Of a DNA stretch of 64,000 bases, positions 1-9,572 are shown piece by piece. A model generated the notes under the pieces. It saw only the letters and a list, made by a program, of their open reading frames with translations. It did no database searches and was not told where the DNA came from. Each line of letters begins with the position of its first letter. Positions within the stretch are counted from its first letter, which is position 1. The DNA is from UBA11612 sp963662375 (GTDB taxonomy: Bacteria > Pseudomonadota > Alphaproteobacteria > Rhodospirillales > Rhodospirillaceae): the NCBI GenBank assembly GCA_963662375.2, contig CAXXRP010000015.1, positions 186,001 to 250,000 of the forward strand, read 5' to 3'. The position numbers and the translations under genes are program-made.

Positions 1-77
1 GCGCCCGTAGCTCAGCTGGATAGAGCGTCGCCCTCCGGAGGCGAAGGTCAGGGGTTCGAATCCCTTCGGGCGCGCCA
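1..77 (+). tRNA. tRNA-Arg (anticodon CCG)
   Basis: The sequence folds as a complete cloverleaf: acceptor GCGCCCG pairs with CGGGCGC, the D-stem is GCTC/GAGC, the anticodon stem is TCGCC/GGCGA around loop CTCCGGA, and the T-arm holds TTCGAAT. The anticodon is CCG, which reads the Arg codon CGG. The discriminator is G and the CCA end is encoded. It begins at the first base of the window, so its promoter is out of view. Confidence 0.95.
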
Positions 78-155
78 TCGGCCGCATAAAATTTGATCAA
101 GGCAATTTTGATTGCGGGTTGCCGCTGTCCTCTCGACCGCGCACAATCAGCCCCT

Positions 156-1241
156 ATGAGATTGTCCCGGCTCTTACCACGCTACCACTTCATTATGCCC
201 GTCGCCGTCGCCATGGCAGCGTGTGCGTCGCCGTCGCCAGTGGCCACCGACAATGCATCTGGCGTATCTGAGATCAGCGTCGTCACCGGGTTTCGCCTCA
301 ACGTAATAATCGAAGAAGAAACGCTTGCGGAAAAAAAGGTGCGCGCCGTTGCTGAGACGGAAACCACTTCGGTCCATCGCGGAGCGCTAGAGAATTCTGG
401 CGGAGAGTGCGTTGTGGTAGCCCGCCCTGGCGACATCGTCACGCGCGGCCGCGAAACGGCGCCCGGTCGTATGGCGCTGACGGGAAACGGCGCGACGTTG
501 GATCAAAACGGCGCCGTTGGGCGGGTGACGGCAAATCCACGGGTTTATTTTCTCAGTCCCATGGAGAATGCTGAAACAGCAACAAAACACCAACTGAGCG
601 ATTTCATCGCTACGGCAACGGATCACCCGGCTCTTGCCGGCGCGCGGTTCGCAACTCTTCGGCTCAATATCGTCGCCACGCCTGCCGGCGCTCCGCTCCT
701 GGCAGTTAGGTGCGTGCCGGATTTGGGCGCATCGCGGCGCTATGAGGGAAGCGGCGAGCGGCGGGCATTTTCCTGGCACGGCGTTGATTTCGCCGGTGTG
801 CCTGAACGGTTTCTCACTAACATGTTGCAAGATACAAAAGACGTTACACTCACAGTCCTGGATGCGATTACGCGCGTTCCCATCGTGGACGCCCGCGTCA
901 ATATAGAAAATTTAGACAGTGGACTTATGAACTACGCGCAGTTTGAGCAGCGTTATTTACTCGGGGTGAGGGACGCGTTCATTCTTGATCTCTACGCCGG
1001 TTTTGCAGACTCGGACTTTTTCAGGTTTACCGAAATTCAAACAGAGTATAGGGACGGGGATAAACTTCGCTCGCTGAAGGATCAGTCCTTGGTGTTGACG
1101 GTACACGCCACTGCGTCTGGCTATCTACCGGTGATGGGGCAAGCAAATCTCGGCGGCGGCCAGACGACTTTGAACATCTTAATGGCTCCCGAAGGGGAGG
1201 CTGGTGCAGAGTCGGGCCCCTCGGGCATACAAACTAACTAA
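156..1241 (+). CDS. Putative lipoprotein of unknown function
   Basis: I do not recognise the family. The ATG at 156 is preferred over a TTG at 93 because it gives a compact signal peptide: a basic start (MRLSRLLPR), a short hydrophobic core and a lipobox ending VAMAAC, so the protein is probably acylated and exported. The mature part is about 340 residues, without obvious repeats or membrane segments. A stretch near residues 260-275 (VTLTVLDAITRVPIVDARV) and the C-terminal ATASGYLPV region resemble the beta-sandwich style of carboxypeptidase-regulatory-like modules, which is a weak impression. The next gene starts 21 bases downstream with its own GGAG site, so the two are probably cotranscribed and both exported. 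Confidence 0.6.
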   Translation: MRLSRLLPRYHFIMPVAVAMAACASPSPVATDNASGVSEISVVTGFRLNVIIEEETLAEKKVRAVAETETTSVHRGALENSGGECVVVARPGDIVTRGRETAPGRMALTGNGATLDQNGAVGRVTANPRVYFLSPMENAETATKHQLSDFIATATDHPALAGARFATLRLNIVATPAGAPLLAVRCVPDLGASRRYEGSGERRAFSWHGVDFAGVPERFLTNMLQDTKDVTLTVLDAITRVPIVDARVNIENLDSGLMNYAQFEQRYLLGVRDAFILDLYAGFADSDFFRFTEIQTEYRDGDKLRSLKDQSLVLTVHATASGYLPVMGQANLGGGQTTLNILMAPEGEAGAESGPSGIQTN

Positions 1242-1262
1242 CTTTGGAAAGGAGTATCTTTG

Positions 1263-1682
1263 ATGTTCTGTCGACTCATTCTCATTTTTGCCGGCTTGGC
1301 GCTGTGTGCGCCCGTGACATTTGCCGATACGCCATCACCCCCGGGCGCCAAGGTTTACATTATCTCGCCGAAAGACGGAGAGACGGTCACCGATCTGGTT
1401 AAAGTGCAGTTCGGGCTGTTAGGCATGGGGGTTGCTCCCGCCGGCATTGATGCGGACCTCACAGGCCATCACCATCTTGTCGTCGACCGGGACACCCCGC
1501 CTCTCGATGACTACCTGCCGACCGGCAACCCGCAGGTCATCCACTTCGGTAAGGGGCAAACCGAAACCGAGCTTGTTCTGGAGCCGGGCGAACACACCCT
1601 CCAGCTGGTTTTAGGCGACAAGGATCACAAGCCCCATGTGCCGCCGGTCGTATCCGACATTGTAAAATTTACGGTTAAATAG
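1263..1682 (+). CDS. DUF4399 family exported protein
   Basis: The ATG at 1263 follows a GGAG ribosome site by 8 bases; a TTG directly before it is less likely. A signal peptide (about residues 1-22, ending TFA) precedes a single small domain of about 115 residues. Family hallmarks are visible: KVYIISPKDGETV at the start, GHHHLVVD, and the C-terminal run HTLQLVLGDKDHKPH. This matches DUF4399, a His-rich periplasmic domain of unknown function, often found in proteobacteria. The clustered histidines could bind metal, which is inference. It lies 21 bases after the lipoprotein gene in a likely two-gene unit. Confidence 0.85.
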   Translation: MFCRLILIFAGLALCAPVTFADTPSPPGAKVYIISPKDGETVTDLVKVQFGLLGMGVAPAGIDADLTGHHHLVVDRDTPPLDDYLPTGNPQVIHFGKGQTETELVLEPGEHTLQLVLGDKDHKPHVPPVVSDIVKFTVK

Positions 1683-1976
1683 CGGCTTAAACCGATGTTC
1701 CGCTTGAGACTTGTTCTGGCCACGTTGGGAAACCTGACGGTTGGACCATAAGTATGGGGCTTTACAGGCTGTTGAACGAGTTCTTGAGGCTGTTGGTGTA
1801 GCGGTAGTCGACATATAAATCTGTTTTTTCGCGCAACGGAACCGTGACTCCGACAATGCCTTGCCATTGAAATTTTAAACTGACGGGTCGATCGCTCGAA
1901 ATTAAAATATGACACAGTAAATCGCGTAGTGTTTTCCACTCTGCGGTTGAGAGTGTCCGTCGGCCGGGGTGGGCGG

Positions 1977-4418
1977 CTACCCCAAATCCACAACCTTGCC
2001 CGGGTTCATCAAATTTTTGGGATCTAGCGCGCGCTTCAATCGGACCATCAAATCCAACTCGACCGGGTCCTTGTAGCGACTCATTTCTTGGACGTTAAGT
2101 CGGCCGATCCCGTGCTCAGCCGAAAAAGATCCGCCCATCGATACAGCCAAATCATGTATCGCCCGTTTCATCTCCGTCCACCGCGCGAGATATGCGCTCT
2201 TGTCTGTGCCGACAGGTTGAGAGACGTTGAAGTGAATGTTGCCGTCGCCTAGATGTCCGAATGGCACCGGCCGAGCGCCCGGGAATTGATTGGCGACTAC
2301 GTCCGATCCTTTGGCAATGAATTCCGGAACACGGGAAACAGGTACAGACACATCGTGCTTGATGCTTCCGCCTTCGTGCTTCTGGGCCTCAGGCAAGGAT
2401 TCCCGGATGCACCACAACAACTTTGACTGCTCCAGGCTTTCCGCAACCACAGCGTCTTCGATGATGCCGCCGCTGAAGGCACTTTCCAGCAAGATATCGA
2501 AGCTTGGACGAATGGCGGCATCGGGCCGCGAGGTCGACAGCTCGATTAATACGTACCACGCGTGGGATGCCGCAAACGGGTCAGTGGCGCCCGATATGTG
2601 CTTTGCACACATCTCCAAGCCGATGCGCGGAATGAGTTCAAATGCGGTGATGGCGTCCCCGGACAACCCGCGCGCTTGGTTTAGGAGCTTGATCGCGCAC
2701 TCCAGATTGTCAAGGGCGCACAGCGCGGTTGCCGTTTCCGTCGGCCGCGGAAAAAGTTTTAGCACCGCCGCTGTTATAATCCCGAGCGTACCTTCAGCAC
2801 CGACAAATAAGTGCCGCAGCGCGTACCCTGTGTTGTCCTTGCCCAGTGATCGGAGCCCGTTCCAGATACGGCCGTCGGGCAAGACGACCTCAAGGCCGAG
2901 CACCAATTCGCGGGCGTTGCCGTAGCGCAGGACATTAATACCACCTGCATTTGTCGCGAGGTTCCCGCCTATCTGGCAGCTTCCCTCGGCGGCTAGGCTC
3001 AATGGAAAAAGGCAGTTGTGTTCGGCGGCGGTGCGCTGGATATCGGCAAGGATGCATCCTGCGTCTACGGTGATATTGAAGTTAATCGGATCTATAGCCC
3101 GAATCTTGTTCATGCGTCCGAGGTTCACAATGACCTCGCGACCGTCTTCATGCGCCGCCGCACCGCCGCACAATCCGGTATTGCCGCCTTGAGGTACAAT
3201 GGGCGCGCCCGCACTGGCGCACGCTTCGACCACCGCCGCCATTTCCGTTGACGATGCGGGCTTGACAATCGCTATCGCCTTGCTGGTGTAGAGCCCTCGC
3301 TCTTCCTGGAGGTAAGGCGCCATGGAAGAAGCGTCGGTGATGCAGGCGCCCCTGCCGACAACTTCCTTCAGACGGTTTATCAGTGTCGAATCAGATGGCA
3401 CGGTCACTCGCTCCGGTGCAAGGCAATAGACCTCAAAATGGGCCAAACACGGTTGCAAGGCAACGGCTGCGCACGATAGCTGTCGAGATGCAGCGCGACC
3501 AAGCCGGTCGTTGATGGCAAGGCCCAGTCCGGCGCCGGGAATAGGAGCCACTGCAATGGCTCTAAAACGATCCGCGTCATCCAACGTCCGCAACATCGCG
3601 AACAGATTTGCGGCTGCTTCTGCAAGATTACCGTTGGCGCTTAGGTTGAGCGTGGCCCCTGCGGTGGAGCCAAACCCAAGCAATGCCTCCTCGTTGTTGG
3701 CCGCCGACGCATTTAGTCGAAGCGGCAAGGAGGGCGCGTAGTGGTTCAGCATTTGGCCGGGCGACTTGGGCGCATCTGCCGTGCCAGTTGCTATTACTAC
3801 TGGACCGATTAGCGCGCTGATCTGCTCCATAGTAATGGCGCCCGGTCGCAAGATTATGGCCTTTATGCTGGTCAGATCGAGGACCGTTGATTCCAGGCCA
3901 ATTGAACACGGTCCGCCATCGAGAATAAGATCGACTTTGTCTTCCAGAGATTCCGCAACATGCGCCGCGCGGGTCGGGCTTACGGCGCCGGATCGGTTCG
4001 CGCTCGGGGCCGCGAGGGGGCGGTTCGCCGCGCTTAGAAGCGCTTGTGCGATTTCACCTGCCGGGCATCGCAGGGCGACGCTCTCAAGCCCCGCTGTTGT
4101 GAGCTCGGCAATTGGCGAATCGGTCCTTCGCTTCATCACCAACGACAGTGGGCCTGGCCAAAAGGCGGCTGCGAGTTTGTCGAAACGGCTGTCGAGCTTG
4201 GAGAAATCTGCGGCTAAATCAGGCGTTCTTACGTGAACGATCAACGGATTAAACGAAGGCCGGCCTTTAGCCTCAAATATTTGTGCAACTGCTTCTGATT
4301 GTGTCGCATCCGCGCCCAGGCCATAGACGGTTTCGGTTGGAAACGCGACGAGGCCGCCAGCCTGGAGAATGCGTGCTCCTTCGGCGATTGTCTCCGGCGT
4401 TGCCGGCCGTATATTCAC
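1977..4418 (-). CDS. Fusion: Sua5/YrdC threonylcarbamoyl-AMP synthase plus FAD-linked oxidase (GlcD-like)
   Basis: The 813-residue frame carries two enzymes. Residues 1-312 form a long-type Sua5 (TsaC) protein: YrdC core with PTETVYGLG near 27-35, KGRPSFNPL near 51-59, SANRSG near 139-144, and a C-terminal Sua5 domain ending AINDRLGRAA. It would make threonylcarbamoyl-AMP for tRNA t6A modification. Residues about 340-813 form an FAD-binding type 4 oxidoreductase with FAD-oxidase C domain (PQGGNTGLCGG near 409-419, GHLGDGNIHFN, AEHGIGRLN), like D-lactate or D-2-hydroxyglutarate dehydrogenases. Related genomes usually hold these as adjacent genes. No stop separates them here, but in-frame GTG codons at residues 338 and 340 lie 3 and 9 bases after a GGAG, so the oxidase may also be made separately. 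The start overlaps the end of cysQ by 4 bases. Confidence 0.85.
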   Translation of the reverse strand: MNIRPATPETIAEGARILQAGGLVAFPTETVYGLGADATQSEAVAQIFEAKGRPSFNPLIVHVRTPDLAADFSKLDSRFDKLAAAFWPGPLSLVMKRRTDSPIAELTTAGLESVALRCPAGEIAQALLSAANRPLAAPSANRSGAVSPTRAAHVAESLEDKVDLILDGGPCSIGLESTVLDLTSIKAIILRPGAITMEQISALIGPVVIATGTADAPKSPGQMLNHYAPSLPLRLNASAANNEEALLGFGSTAGATLNLSANGNLAEAAANLFAMLRTLDDADRFRAIAVAPIPGAGLGLAINDRLGRAASRQLSCAAVALQPCLAHFEVYCLAPERVTVPSDSTLINRLKEVVGRGACITDASSMAPYLQEERGLYTSKAIAIVKPASSTEMAAVVEACASAGAPIVPQGGNTGLCGGAAAHEDGREVIVNLGRMNKIRAIDPINFNITVDAGCILADIQRTAAEHNCLFPLSLAAEGSCQIGGNLATNAGGINVLRYGNARELVLGLEVVLPDGRIWNGLRSLGKDNTGYALRHLFVGAEGTLGIITAAVLKLFPRPTETATALCALDNLECAIKLLNQARGLSGDAITAFELIPRIGLEMCAKHISGATDPFAASHAWYVLIELSTSRPDAAIRPSFDILLESAFSGGIIEDAVVAESLEQSKLLWCIRESLPEAQKHEGGSIKHDVSVPVSRVPEFIAKGSDVVANQFPGARPVPFGHLGDGNIHFNVSQPVGTDKSAYLARWTEMKRAIHDLAVSMGGSFSAEHGIGRLNVQEMSRYKDPVELDLMVRLKRALDPKNLMNPGKVVDLG

Positions 4419-5218
4419 GGGCCTCCGTCGGCCAGGAATCTGCCGTTCAGGAAGTCTGGCTCCTTTTTGTATGGTAATTCTGCGCCGTCAAAAGTGTGCA
4501 CGCGCCCTCCGGCAGCGCGCAATACCGCATGCCCGGCCGCGGTGTCCCACTCGTAGGTTGGGCCAAATCGCGGATAGAAGTCCGCACGGCCCTCGGCGAC
4601 AAGGCAGAATTTCAAGGATGAGCCGATTACAACGCGATTACCTACGTCGTAGTTTGACAAAAACGCGTCCATTTCATCCGCAATCTCATGCGACCGACTG
4701 CCCGCTACAACAACTTTTGACGGACGCTTTCTCACGGCAATGGACGTAGGCTTATCCTTGCGCCAGACCTCGGCCCGGCGCTGTCCGCCGGCTGGGTCGA
4801 TCACGCCGACGAAAGTCTCTTTCCGCGCGGGTGCGTGGACGATACCGAAGGTCGGAACGCCGTCGTTTACCAAGGCGATATTTACCGTGAAATCCGTTCC
4901 GTTTTTTATGAACTCTTTGGTGCCGTCCAAGGCATCAACCAGCCAGAAAGCGGAGCCGTTGAGGTGTGGAATATCCCCTGCCGATACCCTTTCTTCGGCA
5001 ACAACGGGAAAGGGAGGATCAAGTTTCTCAAGTTCGGCAAGAACAATTCGCTCGGCAATTTTGTCGGCCTCCGTAACCGGTGATCCATCGGCCTTCTTCG
5101 CGACCTCATAGCCCTGTGCGCGTACCTCAAGGATTGCGCGGCCTGCCGCTTTGGCGGCAGGGTGTAACTTGTCGGCCCAACTGGTGAGAAGCGAAAAATC
5201 CAGAGTGGCTGCCGTCAT
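4415..5218 (-). CDS. cysQ: 3'(2'),5'-bisphosphate nucleotidase CysQ
   Basis: The 267-residue protein belongs to the inositol monophosphatase-like phosphatases. It hydrolyses 3'-phosphoadenosine-5'-phosphate to AMP, which recycles a by-product of sulfate assimilation and sulfotransfer. Metal-site motifs are visible: VAEE at 73-76, DALDGT at 95-100 (canonical DPLDGT) and the C-terminal EWDTAAGHAVL. It sits in a minus-strand operon, overlapping by 4 bases both the upstream xanthine-dehydrogenase-like gene and the downstream Sua5/oxidase fusion, so translation is probably coupled. Length is normal for CysQ. Confidence 0.9.
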   Translation of the reverse strand: MTAATLDFSLLTSWADKLHPAAKAAGRAILEVRAQGYEVAKKADGSPVTEADKIAERIVLAELEKLDPPFPVVAEERVSAGDIPHLNGSAFWLVDALDGTKEFIKNGTDFTVNIALVNDGVPTFGIVHAPARKETFVGVIDPAGGQRRAEVWRKDKPTSIAVRKRPSKVVVAGSRSHEIADEMDAFLSNYDVGNRVVIGSSLKFCLVAEGRADFYPRFGPTYEWDTAAGHAVLRAAGGRVHTFDGAELPYKKEPDFLNGRFLADGGP

Positions 5219-7548
5219 GCGGCGCGGACCTTGGCCGATTGAATTGCCTGCCAGACTCTCAAAGGGGTAAATGGCATATCAAGATCAGTCACACCAATTA
5301 CCGATAACGCATCTGCGACCGCATTCGCAACCGCCGGTGTCGCTCCAATTGTTCCGGCTTCACCAGCGCCTTTAATGCCAAGAGCATTCCGAGTTGTGGG
5401 TACTTCGGTGTAGGCAAAATCAATAGTTGGAGAGGTGTCGGACCGTGGCATGGTGTAGTCCATGAAGGAACCTGTCACCAACTGGCCCGCATCGTCGTAC
5501 ACTGCTTCCTCAAAAAGTGCCTGGCCCAAGCCTTGGACGGCGCCACCGATGATCTGGCCTTCCATTAAGAGCGGATTCATGGCGTAACCAAGGTCGTCTT
5601 GGATCGTGTATTTGACGAAGAAAATTGCACCCGTTGCTTCATCAACGTCCACTTCGCAGATGTGGCAACCGTTGGGGAACGTGTTACCCTCCGGCTTATA
5701 TCTCTCACTTTCGCACAAGCCGGGCTCCTTGCCTTCGGGTCGTCTGCTGTCGTCAAACGATGCGGTGATAACATCCTTTAGGCCGACGCTGCGGTCCGTT
5801 CCGGCAATGCGGTATGCGCCATTCTCATATTCCACGTCCACCGCAGAGGCTTCCAGCAAATTCGCGGCGATAGCTTTGCCCTGCTCAATCATCTTGAGAG
5901 AAACCTGCATAACGGCACTGCCGCCGATGGGTGCGGAGCGGGACCCACCCGTACCAAAGCCAGTTGGAATAAGATCGGTATCGCCCGTCTTGACGGTGAC
6001 TCGATCCAGCGGAATACCGAAAGCTTCCGCCGCAACGGTACCAAAGACTGTTTCATGGCCCTGGCCCGTCGATTGGGTGCCGATAAAAATGTGCAAGCGT
6101 CCGTCCTTGTCGAAAAACATCTTCGGGGTTTCGTGGTTCGCGCCGGAACACGCTTCCACATAGTAGCTGACACCCAGTCCGCGCAGCATCTCACGCTTTC
6201 TGGCTTCAACGCGCCGCGTTTCAATCCCGGCAAAGTCGGCCCGTTTCAATGCCGCGTCCATCAGCTCCTCGTACCGGCCGGAATCGTAAACAGGGCCCAG
6301 CGCCGTTTGATACGGGAACTCATCGGCGCGGATAAGATTCTTACGGCGTAGTTCTACAGAAGAAATTCCCAATTCCCGCGCCGCTTTTTCCACCAGCCGT
6401 TCGACCAGATAGGCGGCTTCAGGCCGCCCAGCGCCGCGATAAGCGTCGACGGGCGCGGTATTGGTAAACACGGTCTTTACGTCCACACAGCCAGCACCAA
6501 TCCGGTACGCCCCGCCCAGCATTCCACAGCCCGCTATGGTGGGAATCATGGCGCCAAACTGCGAAAGATAGGCCCCTAGATTGCCAAGTGATGAGACGCG
6601 AATGGCCAGAAAAGTGCCGTTCTTGTCCACCGCTAATTCCGCGTGGTTGACCTGATCGCGGCCATGACCGTCGGCGAGAAAGCTTTCCGAGCGGTCGGCG
6701 GTCCATTTGATAGGTTTTTCGAAAGCCTTTGACGCGGCCAAGCATAAGGCCGGTTCATTAAAGAAGAAGTATCGCATGCCGAACCCACCGCCGACGTCGT
6801 CGCAAAGAACGCGGATCTGTTGTGGTTCAACGCACAGCGTCTTCGCTGCCCACTCTTTTAATTTATGGGTGTTTTGGCAGCCTTGGGTCAGAGTGAAGCG
6901 CTCCGTAGCCGGATCATATTGGGCGATGGCGCTGCGGGGCTCGAGCGCTGTCGGCACCATGCGGTGGTTGATCAAGTCAATCGAAACGATTTTATCGGCC
7001 TTTGCAAAAGCCTCGTCGGCTTTTGTCTTGTCGCCTAAATGCCAGTGGACGAACACATTGCCAGGCGCTTCTGCTGGGTGAATCGCCGGCGCGCCGTTCT
7101 TCACCGTCTCGGCCGGCCGGGTGACCGGTGCCAAGTTATCGTATTCGATTTCAACCAATTCAGCGGCGTCCTTGGCTTGAGCAAGGGTTTCGGCAATAAC
7201 GGCTACGACCGGTTCGCCCACATAGCGGACACGCCCGCTTGCCAATAGTGGTCGCGTTGGTGGCTTGGGTACGTTCCCGTTCTGGTCCCGCGGAATGACG
7301 TCCGCCGGAATGGAACCCACATTCATCGCCGCCAGATCGGTGGCGGTAAGAATACCCAGGACTCCCGGTGCGCCTTTCGCGTGCGATTCATTTAAGGACA
7401 CAATGTTGGCATGGGCGTGAGTTGAGCGCAGCACGTAAAGATAAGCCTGACCGGGGACCAAAATATCGTCCGTATATCGTCCTTTGCCCGTCAGAAACCG
7501 CTGGTCCTCAACCCGCCGAACGGCCTGCCCTACGCCAAATTTACCCAT
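5215..7548 (-). CDS. Xanthine dehydrogenase family molybdopterin-binding (large) subunit, CoxL-like
   Basis: The 777-residue protein has the full layout of a molybdenum-hydroxylase large subunit: an N-terminal a/b-hammerhead domain (about 15-130) followed by two molybdopterin-binding regions. GGGFGMR at 253-259, AYRGAGRPEA at 369-378 and a late KGAGEAG with the presumed catalytic Glu are present. The active loop is AYRGAGRPE rather than the AYXCSFR of true CO dehydrogenase, so the substrate is probably an N-heterocycle or aldehyde; it cannot be named. Such enzymes normally act with FAD and 2Fe-2S subunits. Neither is encoded next to this gene, so they must lie elsewhere. A GAGGA site precedes the ATG. 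It heads the operon with cysQ and the Sua5 fusion. Confidence 0.88.
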   Translation of the reverse strand: MGKFGVGQAVRRVEDQRFLTGKGRYTDDILVPGQAYLYVLRSTHAHANIVSLNESHAKGAPGVLGILTATDLAAMNVGSIPADVIPRDQNGNVPKPPTRPLLASGRVRYVGEPVVAVIAETLAQAKDAAELVEIEYDNLAPVTRPAETVKNGAPAIHPAEAPGNVFVHWHLGDKTKADEAFAKADKIVSIDLINHRMVPTALEPRSAIAQYDPATERFTLTQGCQNTHKLKEWAAKTLCVEPQQIRVLCDDVGGGFGMRYFFFNEPALCLAASKAFEKPIKWTADRSESFLADGHGRDQVNHAELAVDKNGTFLAIRVSSLGNLGAYLSQFGAMIPTIAGCGMLGGAYRIGAGCVDVKTVFTNTAPVDAYRGAGRPEAAYLVERLVEKAARELGISSVELRRKNLIRADEFPYQTALGPVYDSGRYEELMDAALKRADFAGIETRRVEARKREMLRGLGVSYYVEACSGANHETPKMFFDKDGRLHIFIGTQSTGQGHETVFGTVAAEAFGIPLDRVTVKTGDTDLIPTGFGTGGSRSAPIGGSAVMQVSLKMIEQGKAIAANLLEASAVDVEYENGAYRIAGTDRSVGLKDVITASFDDSRRPEGKEPGLCESERYKPEGNTFPNGCHICEVDVDEATGAIFFVKYTIQDDLGYAMNPLLMEGQIIGGAVQGLGQALFEEAVYDDAGQLVTGSFMDYTMPRSDTSPTIDFAYTEVPTTRNALGIKGAGEAGTIGATPAVANAVADALSVIGVTDLDMPFTPLRVWQAIQSAKVRAA

Positions 7549-7717
7549 CGTTTAGTCCTCACATTTGGTCTATCCGAGAAACATAACGTGCGCCGACCTT
7601 TTGTCTAGGGCCGCGGTTGTGATGGCGAGGAGCTGGGTTGTTGATTCGTGCGCGTTGTCTGCATACGTTATCTTTACGTCCTCCATGTCTCCCAGTCCTG
7701 TTCGCTAAGGGAACGCT

Positions 7718-9205
7718 ATGAAAATTTCTTTCGCAAAGATCGCCGTTCCATATCAAGGCACTGTCGCTTTAGGCGTGACTGGCAGCGGCAAACTCGGCCC
7801 AGCGGCGGCCAAGCTGGACAAGCGCACTCGCGGCGCTTTACGCCGGGCCATGAAGGCCGCGGCCTTCAAAGGAAAGAAGGGGCAAACCCTCGAGATCTTA
7901 ACACCTGCCGGGACGCGTCTCGACAAAGTGATACTCGTTGGTCTTGGGGATACCAAGTCCTTAAATGACGTGACAGCCGAACGCATCGGCGCAACGATCT
8001 ATAAGGCGTTGGCAAAAGAACCCCTCGCTGTGGTGGTTCTAGATAATTTCAGTGGAGCAGCGATGGACGGCGCTGTGCTCGCTGCTCGCGTCGCCGATGG
8101 AACGAGGCTGCGGTCTTACCGCTTCGCCAAGTATCGCACGAAGGAGAGCAAGGACGACAAACCCAAACTGCAGTCATTGATCGTTCAATGCGACACGCCG
8201 ACTGAAGCAAGAAAAATCTATGTGTCGGTCTCTGCGGTTACCGACGGCATATTTTTCGCGCGCGACCTAACTTCGGAACCGCCTAATGTGATTTATCCAG
8301 CCTCGTTCGCCGCCCGTACGAAGGAACTGGCGAAAGACGGAGTGAAGGTAGAGGTTTTGGGTGAGGCAGCGATGCGCAAGCTCGGCATGGGCGCGTTGCT
8401 GGGCGTCGGCGAGGGCTCTGCTCGGGACTCTAAACTTGTGGTCATGCGTTGGGACGGTGCTAAGGATAAGCGATCTGCGCCGATTGCCATTGTAGGCAAG
8501 GGCGTGTGTTTCGATACGGGCGGAATCAGTCTCAAGCCCCCACCTGGCATGTGGGACATGAAATGGGATATGGGCGGCGCGGGAGTCGTTGCCGGCCTCA
8601 TGTGTGCGTTAGCGCGGCGCAAGGCGAAGGTCAATGTCGTCGGTTTATGCGGTCTTGTCGAAAATATGCCCGATGGAGCCGCGCAGCGGCCTGGGGATGT
8701 GGTGACGTCCATGTCCGGCCAAACGATCGAGGTGCAAAACACCGATGCTGAGGGCCGGCTCGTGCTTGCCGATGTACTGTGGTACGCGCAGCAACGGTTC
8801 AAACCGAGTGCCATGATTGATCTTGCGACATTGACTGGCGCGATTATTGGTGCTCTTTCCAATCATTACGCAGGCCTCTTCGCTAATGACGACGAATTGG
8901 CGGGGCAGTTAACTGCGGCAGGCCAAGCTACAGGCGAGCGATTGTGGCGGTTTCCCATGGGCGACGAATACGATAAGGAACTGCACTCTTTAATCGCCGA
9001 TATGAAAAATATCGGTGGCCCGAGAGCCGGCAGCATCACCGCCGCACAGTTCTTGCAACGCTTCGTAAAAGACATGCGTTGGGCGCATTTGGATATTGCG
9101 GGCGTGGTCTGGAACGAGAAGGGAACGGCTCTGTCGGAGCCGGGGAGTACGGGCTTTGGCGTGAAGCTCTTAGACCGATTTCTCACCGAGAATTATGAAG
9201 GCTGA
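7718..9205 (+). CDS. pepA: Leucyl aminopeptidase (M17 family)
   Basis: The 495-residue length is normal. The N-terminal macro-like domain (about 1-165) is followed by the catalytic domain. The signature NTDAEGRL and metal/catalytic motifs VGKGVCFDTGGISLKP, KWDMGGA and DLATLTGA are intact. It is a cytosolic dinuclear-metal exopeptidase that removes N-terminal residues from peptides. An AAGGGAA site lies just before the ATG. It is transcribed divergently from the molybdenum-hydroxylase operon; the 169-base gap between them must hold both promoters. The next downstream gene is 367 bases away, so pepA is probably monocistronic. Confidence 0.95.
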   Translation: MKISFAKIAVPYQGTVALGVTGSGKLGPAAAKLDKRTRGALRRAMKAAAFKGKKGQTLEILTPAGTRLDKVILVGLGDTKSLNDVTAERIGATIYKALAKEPLAVVVLDNFSGAAMDGAVLAARVADGTRLRSYRFAKYRTKESKDDKPKLQSLIVQCDTPTEARKIYVSVSAVTDGIFFARDLTSEPPNVIYPASFAARTKELAKDGVKVEVLGEAAMRKLGMGALLGVGEGSARDSKLVVMRWDGAKDKRSAPIAIVGKGVCFDTGGISLKPPPGMWDMKWDMGGAGVVAGLMCALARRKAKVNVVGLCGLVENMPDGAAQRPGDVVTSMSGQTIEVQNTDAEGRLVLADVLWYAQQRFKPSAMIDLATLTGAIIGALSNHYAGLFANDDELAGQLTAAGQATGERLWRFPMGDEYDKELHSLIADMKNIGGPRAGSITAAQFLQRFVKDMRWAHLDIAGVVWNEKGTALSEPGSTGFGVKLLDRFLTENYEG

Positions 9206-9572
9206 AATTCAGCGACTACAATAAAAAGGGAACGCACCTGTTCGCTAAATTCTTCCCGCGGTGGTTAAGGTTTCGTATGCGAGGACCGTTTGTAGGCGTA
9301 CACGTAGTCGGCATCAAATCCTGAGAATCATTGAGAATTTCCGATTTACTCCTGCTCCTTCTAGTTACTTCTCCCAACGGGCGAATCGCTGTCTCGAAAA
9401 CATAACTATAGGCTACAAGACCATAACAGCATTTTTGTTAAAGGTAGATACAACTAACGCTTATGGGGCGCGGTGGGTGCATGACAGCTCATCGGTGTCC
9501 CGCGTTGCGGCGCGGACTTCCAAGCGCTAAACATCAGCGTAATCGCAAGAAAGCCGGCAGAGGAAGATGTTC
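9206..9572 (+). other. Intergenic region without a recognisable gene
   Basis: This AT-richer 367-base stretch between pepA and the DUF1015 gene holds no convincing coding frame. An open frame at 9261-9530 encodes basic, low-complexity sequence without a ribosome site or family resemblance. The last bases (AGAGGAAG at about 9558-9565) form the ribosome site of the next gene. Confidence 0.6.

Noticed and set aside
5215..7548. Aerobic CO dehydrogenase (CoxL form I).
   Set aside because: The active-site loop is AYRGAGRPE and not AYXCSFR, and coxS and coxM are missing.
9261..9530. Small open frame downstream of pepA.
   Set aside because: The composition is unlike a protein gene, and no start site or similarity is visible.
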